A DNA stretch of 64,000 nucleotides from RPQJ01 sp963732415 (GTDB lineage Bacteria > Pseudomonadota > Gammaproteobacteria > Steroidobacterales > Steroidobacteraceae): positions 226,075 through 290,074 of the forward strand of contig CAVSZK010000015.1 in assembly GCA_963732415.1 (NCBI GenBank), in the 5' to 3' direction. Under the pieces are notes generated by a model. It had not been told where the DNA came from. It made no database searches and was given only the letters and a program-made list of their open reading frames with translations. A program made the position numbers and the translations under genes. Positions 1 to 8,405 of this stretch are shown here, piece by piece. Position 1 is the stretch's first letter; each line of letters begins with the position of its first letter.

Positions 1-857
1 TACCTCGGGTTGTAGTAGCCGCTCTTGTACCAGTCGTCGTCGTCGTCATCGAAGATGTTGGCGACGAGGATGCCTGCGCCAAATGACAGGAGGCCGGTCG
101 CGACCAGCGCGCCCGTGCTGTGGCCGGTGGACTCGGTCGTCGTCGTGGTCGTTGCGGGCGCGACCGCCGTCGCGGGCGCTGGTGCATAGACCGCAACCGG
201 GTCGTACTGCGGTACGTACACGACCTGCGAACTCGGTGGCGATACGGTGATGACCTCGTGGCCGTCCTGGACCTCGGTCGCCACCGTCATCTGCTCGGAG
301 CTCTTCAGGTTTCCCACGTCCTTGGCCTGCACACGCAGGCGCTGCACCGCTTCGAGCACGCCCGCCTGGTCATTGACGTAAGCCTGGCCGAGCTCGGTGG
401 TCCAGCCCATCTCCTGGCACATCATGTCGATGACTTCCGGCGACTGCAGGAGCCCGCGCACCGGCGGCGTAAAGCCCACCTGCTTCGCGGCCTCGTCGAG
501 CGCCTTGCCTTCGAGACCCGCGTTTTGTAGCAGCCAGTTGCCTGCGTCGAGCACTTCCTGGGGATTCGTCGATGCGACCAGCACTTCGCCGAGCACCGGG
601 TCCGGATACAGCGCGACCGGCGCCAGCAGCTCTTCCATCGCCTCCGGCGTCCAGGTCGTCGCGCTGGCCTGCAGCGGTTGAGGCGGCTGCGCGGCGACCT
701 GCTGGGCGGCGTCCGGAGCCGTCTGCGCCGTGGCTGCGGGTGGGCTTGCCGTGGCCGCGGGGGCTGGCTCCTTGCTGCCGCAGCCCGACAGGGCGATCGC
801 AACGCCGATCGACAGCGCCAGAGAGAGCCCATGCAGGGGCTTCGATGTGAATTCCAT
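1..857 (-). CDS. DUF3300-family lipoprotein, C-terminus beyond the window
   Basis: The frame is open from ATG at 857 through position 1, so the gene runs out of the window at its 3' end. The start has a good AGGAG ribosome site. Residues 1-26 form a lipoprotein signal with lipobox LSGC (Cys26), followed by an Ala/Pro/Thr-rich linker. From about residue 68 there is a stretch of DUF3300 type (EELLAPVALYPDPVLGEVL), then a conserved VVYVPQYDP motif and a hydrophobic Gly/Ala segment before an Asp run. DUF3300 proteins are envelope proteins without an agreed function; an outer-membrane or periplasmic location is inferred from the lipobox. The family call is from motif memory. Confidence 0.75.
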   Translation of the reverse strand, partial: MEFTSKPLHGLSLALSIGVAIALSGCGSKEPAPAATASPPAATAQTAPDAAQQVAAQPPQPLQASATTWTPEAMEELLAPVALYPDPVLGEVLVASTNPQEVLDAGNWLLQNAGLEGKALDEAAKQVGFTPPVRGLLQSPEVIDMMCQEMGWTTELGQAYVNDQAGVLEAVQRLRVQAKDVGNLKSSEQMTVATEVQDGHEVITVSPPSSQVVYVPQYDPVAVYAPAPATAVAPATTTTTTESTGHSTGALVATGLLSFGAGILVANIFDDDDDDWYKSGYYNPR

Positions 858-898
858 GAAAATCTCCTGTCCTCGCCGGTCCGGAATCGTCGGCGGAC

Positions 899-1231
899 CT
901 ATTTGCTGACCGACCAGCCCGAACTGTCCTTGTCGTCCTTCTTGTCGTTCTTGTCGTTCTTGTCCTTCTTGTCGTCCTTGTCCTTCTTGTCGTTGTCGTC
1001 TTTCCGGTCCTTCAGATCCTTGTCGTCGATGTTGGTCGCCTTCTTGGCCGTATCTGACGCAGCTTCCTTCGGGTCGCAGCGCCCGCCGACGCCGACCGTC
1101 GCCTTCGCCGCGGCGCTCTTCGCGGCTTTCTCCGCGGTGCAATCCGGGTCGAGCGGTCCAGCGCTGACTGCCGTAACTGCCAGCACCAGCGCAAGGCCGA
1201 AGCCCAGTCGCGAGTTGAATGAATTGATCAT
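899..1231 (-). CDS. small exported protein with Lys/Asp-repeat tail
   Basis: A 110-residue protein. ATG at 1231 is chosen because an AGGAGAG ribosome site lies just upstream and a hydrophobic signal peptide (about residues 1-25, ending SAG) follows at once; the frame extends further upstream but without such a signal. The mature part has two Cys residues and an Ala/Lys-rich stretch. The last 40 residues are almost only Asp, Lys and Asn in a KDDKKDKND-like repeat ending SSGWSVSK. The charge-balanced tail suggests a disordered periplasmic protein. I do not recognise a family. It sits 42 bp downstream of... the start of the neighbouring DUF3300 gene on the same strand, so it may be co-transcribed with it. 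Confidence 0.7.
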   Translation of the reverse strand: MINSFNSRLGFGLALVLAVTAVSAGPLDPDCTAEKAAKSAAAKATVGVGGRCDPKEAASDTAKKATNIDDKDLKDRKDDNDKKDKDDKKDKNDKNDKKDDKDSSGWSVSK

Positions 1232-1296
1232 GCTTTCTCTCCTGTCGGTAGATGAAACCGGCCGTGCAATTATTCGCTGCGGCTCGGCATCCTGTG

Positions 1297-3219
1297 TTAC
1301 GGCGTGTACCAGATGGGCGATGCCCACGCCCGCTCCTGAATCGTCGAGGGCACGTCCGGCAACAGTGGCAGCTTGTTGCGGACGGCGTCGTAGGTCGTCC
1401 ACCGCGGCGTCGGTATTTCGAGCACGCGAACGTAGTAAAGCGCGGGCTTGGCCGGGTCGAAGTCGGGATCGGTCCACGCGCCCATCAGTTCGGGGCTGCC
1501 GATGGAATTGGTGTAGGTCGCTTTCGTTACGTCCACCGTGTTTCCGACGGGCGGGACCTTACCGTTGCTGCCGCGCTTGCGATCGCCGCTCCAGACGACG
1601 TCGATCACCTTGTCCTGCGGCTCGCCATTTGCGTCGACCATGCCTTTGATGATCTGGATGCGATCTAGATTGGCGCCGTTTGGATCTTTTGCCGCCCAGA
1701 CAGTGAACGTCGGGGCCTTGGATGCCTTCTCGATCGTGCCGCCCATCGGCACGCCATTGCGATAGCCCTGCTCCACCAGTTCACGCGGGTTCGTGGATGC
1801 GGGGCCCAAGTTCGCGCCGCCGAAGAAACGCACCTTGATGCGCGTGCCCGACGTGACGAAGGTCTCGCGTGCGGCCATTGCGTCCCAGACAGCGCCGCGC
1901 GTGTTGCGAGTCGCCCAGACGGCGGCCAGTGAACCGGGGTTTGACTCCTTTGACTTGATCCAACCGTCGATCTCGCCATCACGTCGCGCCTCAAGCGTGC
2001 CGTCCGCCGGGCCATGACTGCCGATGTAGTCGTCTTCGGCGACGTCGGAGGGCAGCCCGTTGTGATTGTCGGTGCCGCCAATGAAGCCGAGCTGGTAAGG
2101 GTTCGCACCCAGCTTCTGCTGGTAGTCGAGACCCTTGGTCACGGCCCAGCGCACGAAGTCCTCCTTTTTGAAGGTGCGGCCGCTGAACGACCCGACGCTA
2201 TCGGCATTCTCGAAATTCGCAAACTCGTCGGCCGGCCAGAAGCTCCGATGAACCTCGGAATTGCCCTTGATTTGCATCATCTCGATCAGGCGCTCGAAAT
2301 GGCTGCGCAGGCGCGCGTAGTCGGCCGTGATCGGCTTGCCTGAGTTGTCGAGCGGCTCGAACATCAAGCCCTTGCTGCCGTTCGAATTGTGCGGAATCGC
2401 CAGCAGCCGCGAGCCGCTCTTCTCCTGCTCGGCCATCCACGCCCAGAGTTTCTCCTCGTCATTGCTGTCCAGCGCCGAGAACGGCATGTCCGGAACATTC
2501 AGGTCCCGGAAGATGACGTTGCGATGCATGTTTCCGGCCTTCGGGGCGGCCGTCCACTCGTAGCCCGCCAGCGTCGTGAATTTGCCGGGCCGGTAGTTGT
2601 CGATCGCGGCCTTGATCTCGACATCCTTCCAGGCGCTGCGCGTCGTTTCGGGGCCGGCGTAGAAAGGCGGGTGGGTCGGGTTGTCACCGCGGTTGTTGCT
2701 GACCACGTACTTGACGAACCACTCGCGCTGCTCGTCGACGGACTTGAGATTGCGCAACTCCTCGAGCATCGGGTTGTCGCTGCCTTTGGCGCCCGGGACC
2801 TGCGTCGAGTACATCTCGCCGATGAACTCGGCGTGGTCGGAGACGGCTACCCAGTCAAGCGGCCGGCCGATGTTGTGCTGCTGGCCGTTCACGACGACGT
2901 CACCGCCCTGCGCGAACTTGTAGGCCTCGTCTGGAGTAATCCGCGCGCCGCCGATGTATGCGTCGAGCGAGTAGGACGTGTGCACGTGCGTCTCGCCGAA
3001 GTAGGCGTCCTTCAGCGGGTTCTCCACCACCGCGGCCTCGAGCTGCTCGACCGTCGGCGCTGGCGCGGGAGCTACGGCCGCGGGTGCCGCCGCAGTCGCC
3101 GCGTTCTTCGGCTGTTCGGCGCCACGGCCGCAACCCGCAAGACTGGCGACTACCGCGCACAGCGTTGCGGCCGCAATGGCGGCGGCCTGGGGCCGCACGG
3201 CGTTCAGGTGAGTGTTCAT
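1297..3219 (-). CDS. DUF3604 lipoprotein with PHP-like metal-site motifs (copy 1)
   Basis: A 640-residue DUF3604-type protein. Residues 1-30 are a lipoprotein signal with lipobox LAGC (Cys30). The body opens with YFGETHVHTSYS (His78, His80), followed by VSDHAEF (Asp128-His129), AIPHNSN and GGTDNHNG. These spaced His/Asp motifs resemble the metal ligands of PHP-type phosphoesterases, so a periplasmic metal-dependent hydrolase is plausible; the substrate is unknown. The C-terminus PIWYTP is shared with the neighbouring copy. The two genes are 22 bp apart on one strand, which points to a tandem duplication and an operon with the SphA-like gene upstream. Confidence 0.85.
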   Translation of the reverse strand: MNTHLNAVRPQAAAIAAATLCAVVASLAGCGRGAEQPKNAATAAAPAAVAPAPAPTVEQLEAAVVENPLKDAYFGETHVHTSYSLDAYIGGARITPDEAYKFAQGGDVVVNGQQHNIGRPLDWVAVSDHAEFIGEMYSTQVPGAKGSDNPMLEELRNLKSVDEQREWFVKYVVSNNRGDNPTHPPFYAGPETTRSAWKDVEIKAAIDNYRPGKFTTLAGYEWTAAPKAGNMHRNVIFRDLNVPDMPFSALDSNDEEKLWAWMAEQEKSGSRLLAIPHNSNGSKGLMFEPLDNSGKPITADYARLRSHFERLIEMMQIKGNSEVHRSFWPADEFANFENADSVGSFSGRTFKKEDFVRWAVTKGLDYQQKLGANPYQLGFIGGTDNHNGLPSDVAEDDYIGSHGPADGTLEARRDGEIDGWIKSKESNPGSLAAVWATRNTRGAVWDAMAARETFVTSGTRIKVRFFGGANLGPASTNPRELVEQGYRNGVPMGGTIEKASKAPTFTVWAAKDPNGANLDRIQIIKGMVDANGEPQDKVIDVVWSGDRKRGSNGKVPPVGNTVDVTKATYTNSIGSPELMGAWTDPDFDPAKPALYYVRVLEIPTPRWTTYDAVRNKLPLLPDVPSTIQERAWASPIWYTP

Positions 3220-3241
3220 GGATGTGCTCTTGCTGCGATGT

Positions 3242-5209
3242 TCAGGGCGTGTACCAGATGGGCGAACTCCAGGCCCGCTCCTGGTGCGTCATGGGAACTT
3301 CCGGCGCCATCTTGATGCCGTAGCGCACGGCGTCGTAGTTGGTCCAGCGCGGCGTCGGTATCTCGATCGCACGCGCGTAGTAGAAGGCCATCTGCCTTGG
3401 ATCGAAGTCGGGATCGCGCCACACGGCCGCCAGTTCCGCATCGCCGATCGTGTCAGTCCAGGTCGCAGTCGCGACATCTACGGTATCGCCGACCGGCGGC
3501 ACCTTGCCGTCCTTGCCGGGCTTGCGACGTTCGGCATCGCTCCACACCACGTCGTAAACGTGCTCGTGCGTTTCGCCCTTTGCGTCCAGCCAGCCCTTGA
3601 TGACCTGGATCCGGTCGAGGTTGCCGCTCTCCGGATCCTTCATCGCGGCCACGAGGAACGTGGGCGCCTTGCCGGACGGCGCCTTCGCGAGATCGCCGCC
3701 CATCGGCACGCCCTTGGCGTAGCCTGCGTCCGCGAGGGAGCGGCTGCGGGCATCGCCGGGAAGGTAGTCATAGCCGCCGAAGAAACGCAGCGTAATGCGC
3801 GAGCCCGAGGTCGCGTAGACCTCCTTGCGCTTCATCGCGTCCCACAGCGCGGTCCGGGTGTTCTCGGTGGCCCAGACGCCCGTATAACCGGCGGCGGTGT
3901 ATTGCCAGTTGTAGCGGGTGAAGCCGAGCCCCTTCTTGGACACGCCCGACCAGCGATCCGGGCGCGGCTCCTGGTCCACGTGCTTGCCGAAGAAATTGTT
4001 CTCCTCGATGGAGGTCAGAGAGTTGTGGACGTCCGTGCCACCCGCCATGCCCATCTTGAACGGATTGACCCCGAGCTTCGCCTGCAGCTTCAGGCCATTC
4101 ATCAGTCCGCCACGGATGTACGTGTACTGGCGCATGGCCGGCGTCTCGGGCTCGCCCTCCAGAGTAAGGTTGCCGTTGTCCCAGCCCTGGATGCCGTAGT
4201 CGGCGAACTCGTCGTTGGGTGACAGCGTCGGGTGCGTTTCACTGTTGCCCTTGGTCTGCATCACCTCGACCAGTGGCTCCCACTGCGCGCGTCGCCGCGC
4301 GTAGTCCGCTGTGAGCGGTTTGCCCTCAACGTCGACAACGGCAAACATCTGTCCGTTCGACAGGTTCGGGTTGTGCGGAATGGCGAGCATCTGGCCGCTG
4401 GTCTTCTGCTCGTACTTGGCCATCCATTCCCAGAGCTTCTCCGGATCCTCACTCTGCCATGCGGAGAACGGGATGATCTGGTCGGCCTTGTCCTTGTTGT
4501 CGCGGAACAGCACGTTACGATGCAGGTTGTTGCCGCCCGGCACCGAGGTCCATTCGTAGCCGATCATGGCCGTGAAGACGCCGGGCTGGTTGTACTTCTC
4601 TGCGGTCGCCGTGTAGGCCTGCCAGACGGTCTTCACCACTGGACCGACGATGGCCGGATCCGTCAGCGGCTTCGGAAGCGTGCCCTGCGCCTGCGCGGAG
4701 ATCAGTTCATTCGTGGCATCCTTGGCATCCTTGCCGCCGGCCATCAGCATCTTCTGCCAGCGTGCAACCGTGGGGTCGCTCACGAGCGAAGGATTGCCGC
4801 TGAATACCTCGAAGCCTATGCCCAGGCCCTCCGCGTGGTCGGAGACGACTAGGAAGTCGAGCGGTCGCGACAACTTGTCCGGGACACCCGAGGACGAGAC
4901 GATTTCCTCGCCGCGTGCGAAACGATACGCGTCTTCCGGGGTCAGCCTGTTGCCGGCGAAAAACGCATCGCCCGAGTTTGCGGTGTGATGGTGCGTGTCA
5001 CCGAAATACACGTGCATCGGGTACTTGCGCCCGGCATTGGGCGAGTAATCGAGGCCCGAGACGGTTTTCGCGGGCGCTGTCGCTTCGTGACCCGCCGCTG
5101 CGTCGTGATCTTCTTTCGGGGAGGTCACCTGCGCGGATGCGACAGCCGACAGCCCGCCAAGAGCAGTCGCGGCCGCGAGCGCGAGGAACAGATCGGTTCT
5201 AGTACCCAT
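3242..5209 (-). CDS. DUF3604 periplasmic protein with PHP-like metal-site motifs (copy 2)
   Basis: A 655-residue paralogue of the downstream DUF3604 gene. It has a cleavable signal peptide (about residues 1-26, ending ASA) instead of a lipobox, so the two copies probably differ in anchoring. The metal-site motifs are kept: YFGDTHHHTANS (around residue 73), VSDHAEG, AIPHNPN and GGTDVHNS. The C-terminal third, with the DVVWSDAERR and DFDPRQMAFYYAR motifs, matches the neighbour closely, including the PIWYTP end. Start ATG at 5209 begins the signal peptide directly. A porin-like SphA-family gene lies 29 bp upstream on the same strand, so a shared substrate import and processing role is possible but not shown. 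Confidence 0.85.
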   Translation of the reverse strand: MGTRTDLFLALAAATALGGLSAVASAQVTSPKEDHDAAAGHEATAPAKTVSGLDYSPNAGRKYPMHVYFGDTHHHTANSGDAFFAGNRLTPEDAYRFARGEEIVSSSGVPDKLSRPLDFLVVSDHAEGLGIGFEVFSGNPSLVSDPTVARWQKMLMAGGKDAKDATNELISAQAQGTLPKPLTDPAIVGPVVKTVWQAYTATAEKYNQPGVFTAMIGYEWTSVPGGNNLHRNVLFRDNKDKADQIIPFSAWQSEDPEKLWEWMAKYEQKTSGQMLAIPHNPNLSNGQMFAVVDVEGKPLTADYARRRAQWEPLVEVMQTKGNSETHPTLSPNDEFADYGIQGWDNGNLTLEGEPETPAMRQYTYIRGGLMNGLKLQAKLGVNPFKMGMAGGTDVHNSLTSIEENNFFGKHVDQEPRPDRWSGVSKKGLGFTRYNWQYTAAGYTGVWATENTRTALWDAMKRKEVYATSGSRITLRFFGGYDYLPGDARSRSLADAGYAKGVPMGGDLAKAPSGKAPTFLVAAMKDPESGNLDRIQVIKGWLDAKGETHEHVYDVVWSDAERRKPGKDGKVPPVGDTVDVATATWTDTIGDAELAAVWRDPDFDPRQMAFYYARAIEIPTPRWTNYDAVRYGIKMAPEVPMTHQERAWSSPIWYTP

Positions 5210-5238
5210 GATTAACCCCCTCCAAAAAAGGCAACGAG

Positions 5239-6264
5239 CTACTGCTGGGCTTCCTCGGCCTGGGTCCAGTCCTCACTCGTGTTACGGGGCGGCTTGATGC
5301 TGAGCGGCACCGACAGCGTCAAGAACACGCCGTCGCCCTCGACGCGATTCTGGGCACCGAATTCCTTATACCAGCGCAGGTCGAGCCCGACCGGGTGCTT
5401 CTTGCCCGGGAACTGGTAGGCGATCTCGGGTCCGAGGGCGAAGACCCGGCCCTTGAAGTCGCCCAGGGCGGCCGGGCCGTTGGTGTCGGCGGTCAGTTGC
5501 TGGAACCAGTAGCCGACGAGGCCGAACGCCCAGTTGTTCGGCAGGTGCTGACGGCCGGACATTTCCAGGTGGAAGTCCGTGCCGCTGCTGTAGTTGGTGT
5601 CCTGGTTGTCGCCGTTGAATGTAACCCCCAGCACCGACGAAAATTCGCGTCCACCCTTGAAGTTGGCCATTGTGTAGGCGCCGCCTACGTCGAGCGCCCA
5701 GCGATTGCTGCTCAGGTTGGCCAGCCGCCCGACCTGGTAGGAGCCGACCGGGATCCAGACCGACGAGTAAACGCTCCACGCCCGGAACTTGTCGCCGTCG
5801 CGATGCTTCCAGCCGATGGAGCCGCCCACGACGGGGTCCGCGAAACCGCTGTCGGAGTCCGAAAGCTTGATGGTCGGGCCCGGGCCGCCCGGTAAGTCCA
5901 CCGTGCCCTTGCCTGTCACGTCGACCTTGCCGAAGGGAATGAGTGCGCTGAACGCGAGTCGTCCGCCTGCGACCGTAGCATCGGTCACCCATGTGAACTG
6001 CGGGATATCCATCAGCGCCTGCGCCGACACGTCCTGGACGACGTGATCGCCAAGGCGATCACCGAGCGGCAGCAGGTCGCTGCTGCTCCCGTCGTACCAG
6101 TAGACGTCGTTCGTAAGGTAGAAACCCGGCTTTGGCACGAACGCGGCGAGCGGTCCCCGCTTGCCGAGCAGGTAGACGCTCTTGCCGCCGTCGTCGGCTC
6201 GGGCAGACGTCGCGATTGCGACACATAGGACGGCCGCGATGGCCGACAACAACAATGCGCGCAT
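5239..6264 (-). CDS. SphA / phenol-MetA-type outer-membrane beta-barrel protein
   Basis: ATG at 6264 is chosen because it begins a clear signal peptide (about residues 1-22, ending SARA); the frame continues upstream without signal-peptide character. The 341-residue product alternates short hydrophobic strands with Gly/Asp turns and includes GFYLTNDVYWYDG, WVPVGSYQVG-like and FALGPEIAYQF segments, as in the SphA / 'MetA-pathway of phenol degradation' family of outer-membrane proteins. Some members occur with hydrocarbon or steroid degradation genes and are thought to aid uptake. It is the first gene of the leftward DUF3604 group and diverges from a LysR regulator, which may control it. Confidence 0.75.
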   Translation of the reverse strand: MRALLLSAIAAVLCVAIATSARADDGGKSVYLLGKRGPLAAFVPKPGFYLTNDVYWYDGSSSDLLPLGDRLGDHVVQDVSAQALMDIPQFTWVTDATVAGGRLAFSALIPFGKVDVTGKGTVDLPGGPGPTIKLSDSDSGFADPVVGGSIGWKHRDGDKFRAWSVYSSVWIPVGSYQVGRLANLSSNRWALDVGGAYTMANFKGGREFSSVLGVTFNGDNQDTNYSSGTDFHLEMSGRQHLPNNWAFGLVGYWFQQLTADTNGPAALGDFKGRVFALGPEIAYQFPGKKHPVGLDLRWYKEFGAQNRVEGDGVFLTLSVPLSIKPPRNTSEDWTQAEEAQQ

Positions 6265-6429
6265 GGATTGCCCCCCCGAGGTCACTGCTGATCTGCTGCC
6301 TGCCAGCTTGAGGCCCTCGCCGCTGCCGGATCTTTGGCCTGCGCAGCCTTCAGCTGCCGGTGAGACGACGCAGGCTGTGCACTCTATGCAGCCGGGTGCC
6401 GCCAAGGAATAATGAACTTTGTGGCAGAG

Positions 6430-6447
6430 TGATAGGCGGGCCTATCA
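6430..6447. promoter_or_regulatory. inverted repeat upstream of the LysR gene
   Basis: TGATAGGC-GG-GCCTATCA is a perfect 8-bp inverted repeat with a 2-bp centre. It ends 11 bp before the GTG start of the LysR gene and overlaps its ribosome-site region. LysR regulators bind dyads near their own promoter, so autoregulation, or control of the divergent SphA-like gene, is a reasonable inference. It is untested here. Confidence 0.45.
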
Positions 6448-6458
6448 GGGGGCGCATC

Positions 6459-7367
6459 GTGAAAATACGAGACCTGCTGGACGTGCAGGCAATCTGCGAG
6501 GCCGGCAGCTTCAGGAAGGCGGCCGTGGCGCTCGGGATTACCCAGCCGACGCTGAGCGGCCGCATCTCGCACCTCGAGGACCAGCTCGGCTCGAAACTGT
6601 TCGACCGCTCGAGGGGATCGTCCCGCCCGACTTCGCTCGCTGAGTTCATTGCCGCTCGTGCGGCAGGACTCTCGCATGATGCCTCGTTACTCAGCCGCGA
6701 ACTCAAGCGCCTGGCCAGTGGCCAGACCGGGCTGGTGCGACTGGGCCTTGGTCCCGTCCCTTTTCGTGCACTCGTGGTGCCGCTCACCGCCCGTGTTCGA
6801 ACTCACGTTCCCGAGATCAACCTGGAAGTTCGCACCGGCAATTCCACCGCCCTGCGCACCTGGTTGATGCAGCGAGAGGTGGACATGGTCCTGGCGGCTC
6901 CGATCGAACCAAGCGATCCCGCCATCGAGGCGGAAATGCTGCTGGAAGTTGATAGTGTCATCGTTGCGCACCCCGACCACGCGATGTTCAAGGGACCGCC
7001 TCCCGGCATCAGGGAATTATTCAGATACCCGGCTGCGCTGCCGTTCCTGGAGCCGCGCTACCTGGAATTCGTGCGAGCCCACTTCGGCGTCGAGATTGAC
7101 ACGCAACCGGGCCGATTTGTCTGTTCGGATTATGACTTGCTGGCACGTGTCACCGCGGATGCCCCACATTTCTTCACGGCCGGACCTCGTTTCAGTTTCG
7201 CGACGGAGATTGCGTCTGGCCGGCTGCGCGTGCTGGATACCGACGTGCCCCTGAAGCATATCGTCCAGCTGCATACCAATCGGCTCGCATTACCGCTGCC
7301 TGCCGTCGGCCAGGTGCAGGAACTGGTGCGTCAAACCTGCGTCGAGTTCGCGGCCAGCACTCCCTGA
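6459..7367 (+). CDS. LysR-family transcriptional regulator
   Basis: A 302-residue LysR regulator. GTG at 6459 is chosen because it places the N-terminal helix-turn-helix at the usual position (KIRDLLDVQAICEAGSFRKAA, then LGITQPTLSGRISHLE) and follows a GGGGG ribosome site. The rest (from about residue 90) is a typical effector-binding domain, with the signature VRLGLGPVPF and a second subdomain around DYDLLARVTADAPH. It is transcribed away from the SphA/DUF3604 group across 194 bp, the usual geometry for a LysR regulator and its target. The effector is unknown. Confidence 0.88.
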   Translation: MKIRDLLDVQAICEAGSFRKAAVALGITQPTLSGRISHLEDQLGSKLFDRSRGSSRPTSLAEFIAARAAGLSHDASLLSRELKRLASGQTGLVRLGLGPVPFRALVVPLTARVRTHVPEINLEVRTGNSTALRTWLMQREVDMVLAAPIEPSDPAIEAEMLLEVDSVIVAHPDHAMFKGPPPGIRELFRYPAALPFLEPRYLEFVRAHFGVEIDTQPGRFVCSDYDLLARVTADAPHFFTAGPRFSFATEIASGRLRVLDTDVPLKHIVQLHTNRLALPLPAVGQVQELVRQTCVEFAASTP

Positions 7368-7382
7368 CCGCGCCTGCGGCCG

Positions 7383-8405
7383 TCAAGCCCAGAACGCGAC
7401 GACCCGCTGCACGACCCAGAAAGCGGCCGTCGCACCAATCAGATAGGCGACCGGCGTGCGGATCAGGTCCTCGGTGTGCCACGGTCCCCGATCCCCGGAG
7501 CGGCGCAGTGATATCAGGCGGCCGACCATGGACAGGACGGCGACCACGGCCGCGATGAAGATCAGCTGACCCGCCTCGACGCCGACGTTGAAGAAGAGCA
7601 GCGCCACGGGGATGTCCTTCTCGGGCAGGCCGATCGAGCGCAGCGCGCCGGCGAAACCGAACCCGTGCAGCAGCCCGAAGACGAACGCCACCACCCACGG
7701 CGCCCGCGCCGTGAGCCCGGGCCTGCCCTGTGCGGCGTGCAGGATCTCGGCGGCGACGAACACGACGCTGAGCGCGATCGTGGCCTCGACGGGCGCCTGC
7801 GCGACGTGCACGAGCCCGAGTGTAGCCGCGGCCAGAGTGATGCTGTGGGCGACCGTGAACGCGGTCACCGTTGCAATCAGGCGCTTCCAGTTGCCGACCA
7901 GGAACAACAGGCCGAGCACGAAGAGCAGGTGATCCACGCCGAGCAGGATGTGCTCGACGCCGAGCGCGAAGTAGGTCTTTGCGACCTCGAACCCGCTCGG
8001 CGCCGCGGTCACCTCGAAGGAAGGCGAATCCGGCGTGAGGCGCGTGGTCTGCGTAGTGCCGTCGAGGCGCTCGACGCGCGCGAGCACGTCCGTGCGCGTG
8101 GCGCTCAGGCCGTCGATCGTGACCACTTTTCCGGTGAGGCCGCCGGGGCAGTTCGCACGAAAGCGCTCGACGAATGCGCCGCCCACCATCGCGCCGGAGC
8201 TCGGGGCGCCCGTGCACTCCTTCGGCAGGCGAACGTACATCCCGAGCCGAAACTCGCCACTGGCCGGGACCTTCCACATTACATCGTAGGAACCGGGCTT
8301 GAACTCGCGGATCTCCAGATAACCCGGCCGGACTTCGTGCGCGGCGGCAGTGCCCGCAAGGCATGCGAGCCAGGTGAACAGCGCGAATTGCAGCAGGCGC
8401 TTCAC
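7383..8405 (-). CDS. HupE/UreJ-family membrane protein
   Basis: A 340-residue protein with a signal peptide (about 1-22, ending AAA), a periplasmic N-terminal domain beginning HEVRPGYLEI, and a C-terminal multi-helix region from about residue 160. The membrane part carries VEHILLGVDHLLFVLGLLF, FTVAHSITL and VFGLLHGFGFAGAL, the histidine-rich motifs of the HupE/UreJ_2 family. Members are proposed metal (nickel or cobalt) permeases, but this longer form with a periplasmic domain is uncharacterised. Its start overlaps the stop of the upstream PpiC-type isomerase by 4 bp, so the two are translationally coupled. Confidence 0.85.
   Translation of the reverse strand: MKRLLQFALFTWLACLAGTAAAHEVRPGYLEIREFKPGSYDVMWKVPASGEFRLGMYVRLPKECTGAPSSGAMVGGAFVERFRANCPGGLTGKVVTIDGLSATRTDVLARVERLDGTTQTTRLTPDSPSFEVTAAPSGFEVAKTYFALGVEHILLGVDHLLFVLGLLFLVGNWKRLIATVTAFTVAHSITLAAATLGLVHVAQAPVEATIALSVVFVAAEILHAAQGRPGLTARAPWVVAFVFGLLHGFGFAGALRSIGLPEKDIPVALLFFNVGVEAGQLIFIAAVVAVLSMVGRLISLRRSGDRGPWHTEDLIRTPVAYLIGATAAFWVVQRVVAFWA

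Noticed and set aside
920..1015. Tandem repeat block that could be taken for a minisatellite or CRISPR.
   Set aside because: It is the coding sequence of the Lys/Asp tail in a frame with signal peptide and ribosome site.
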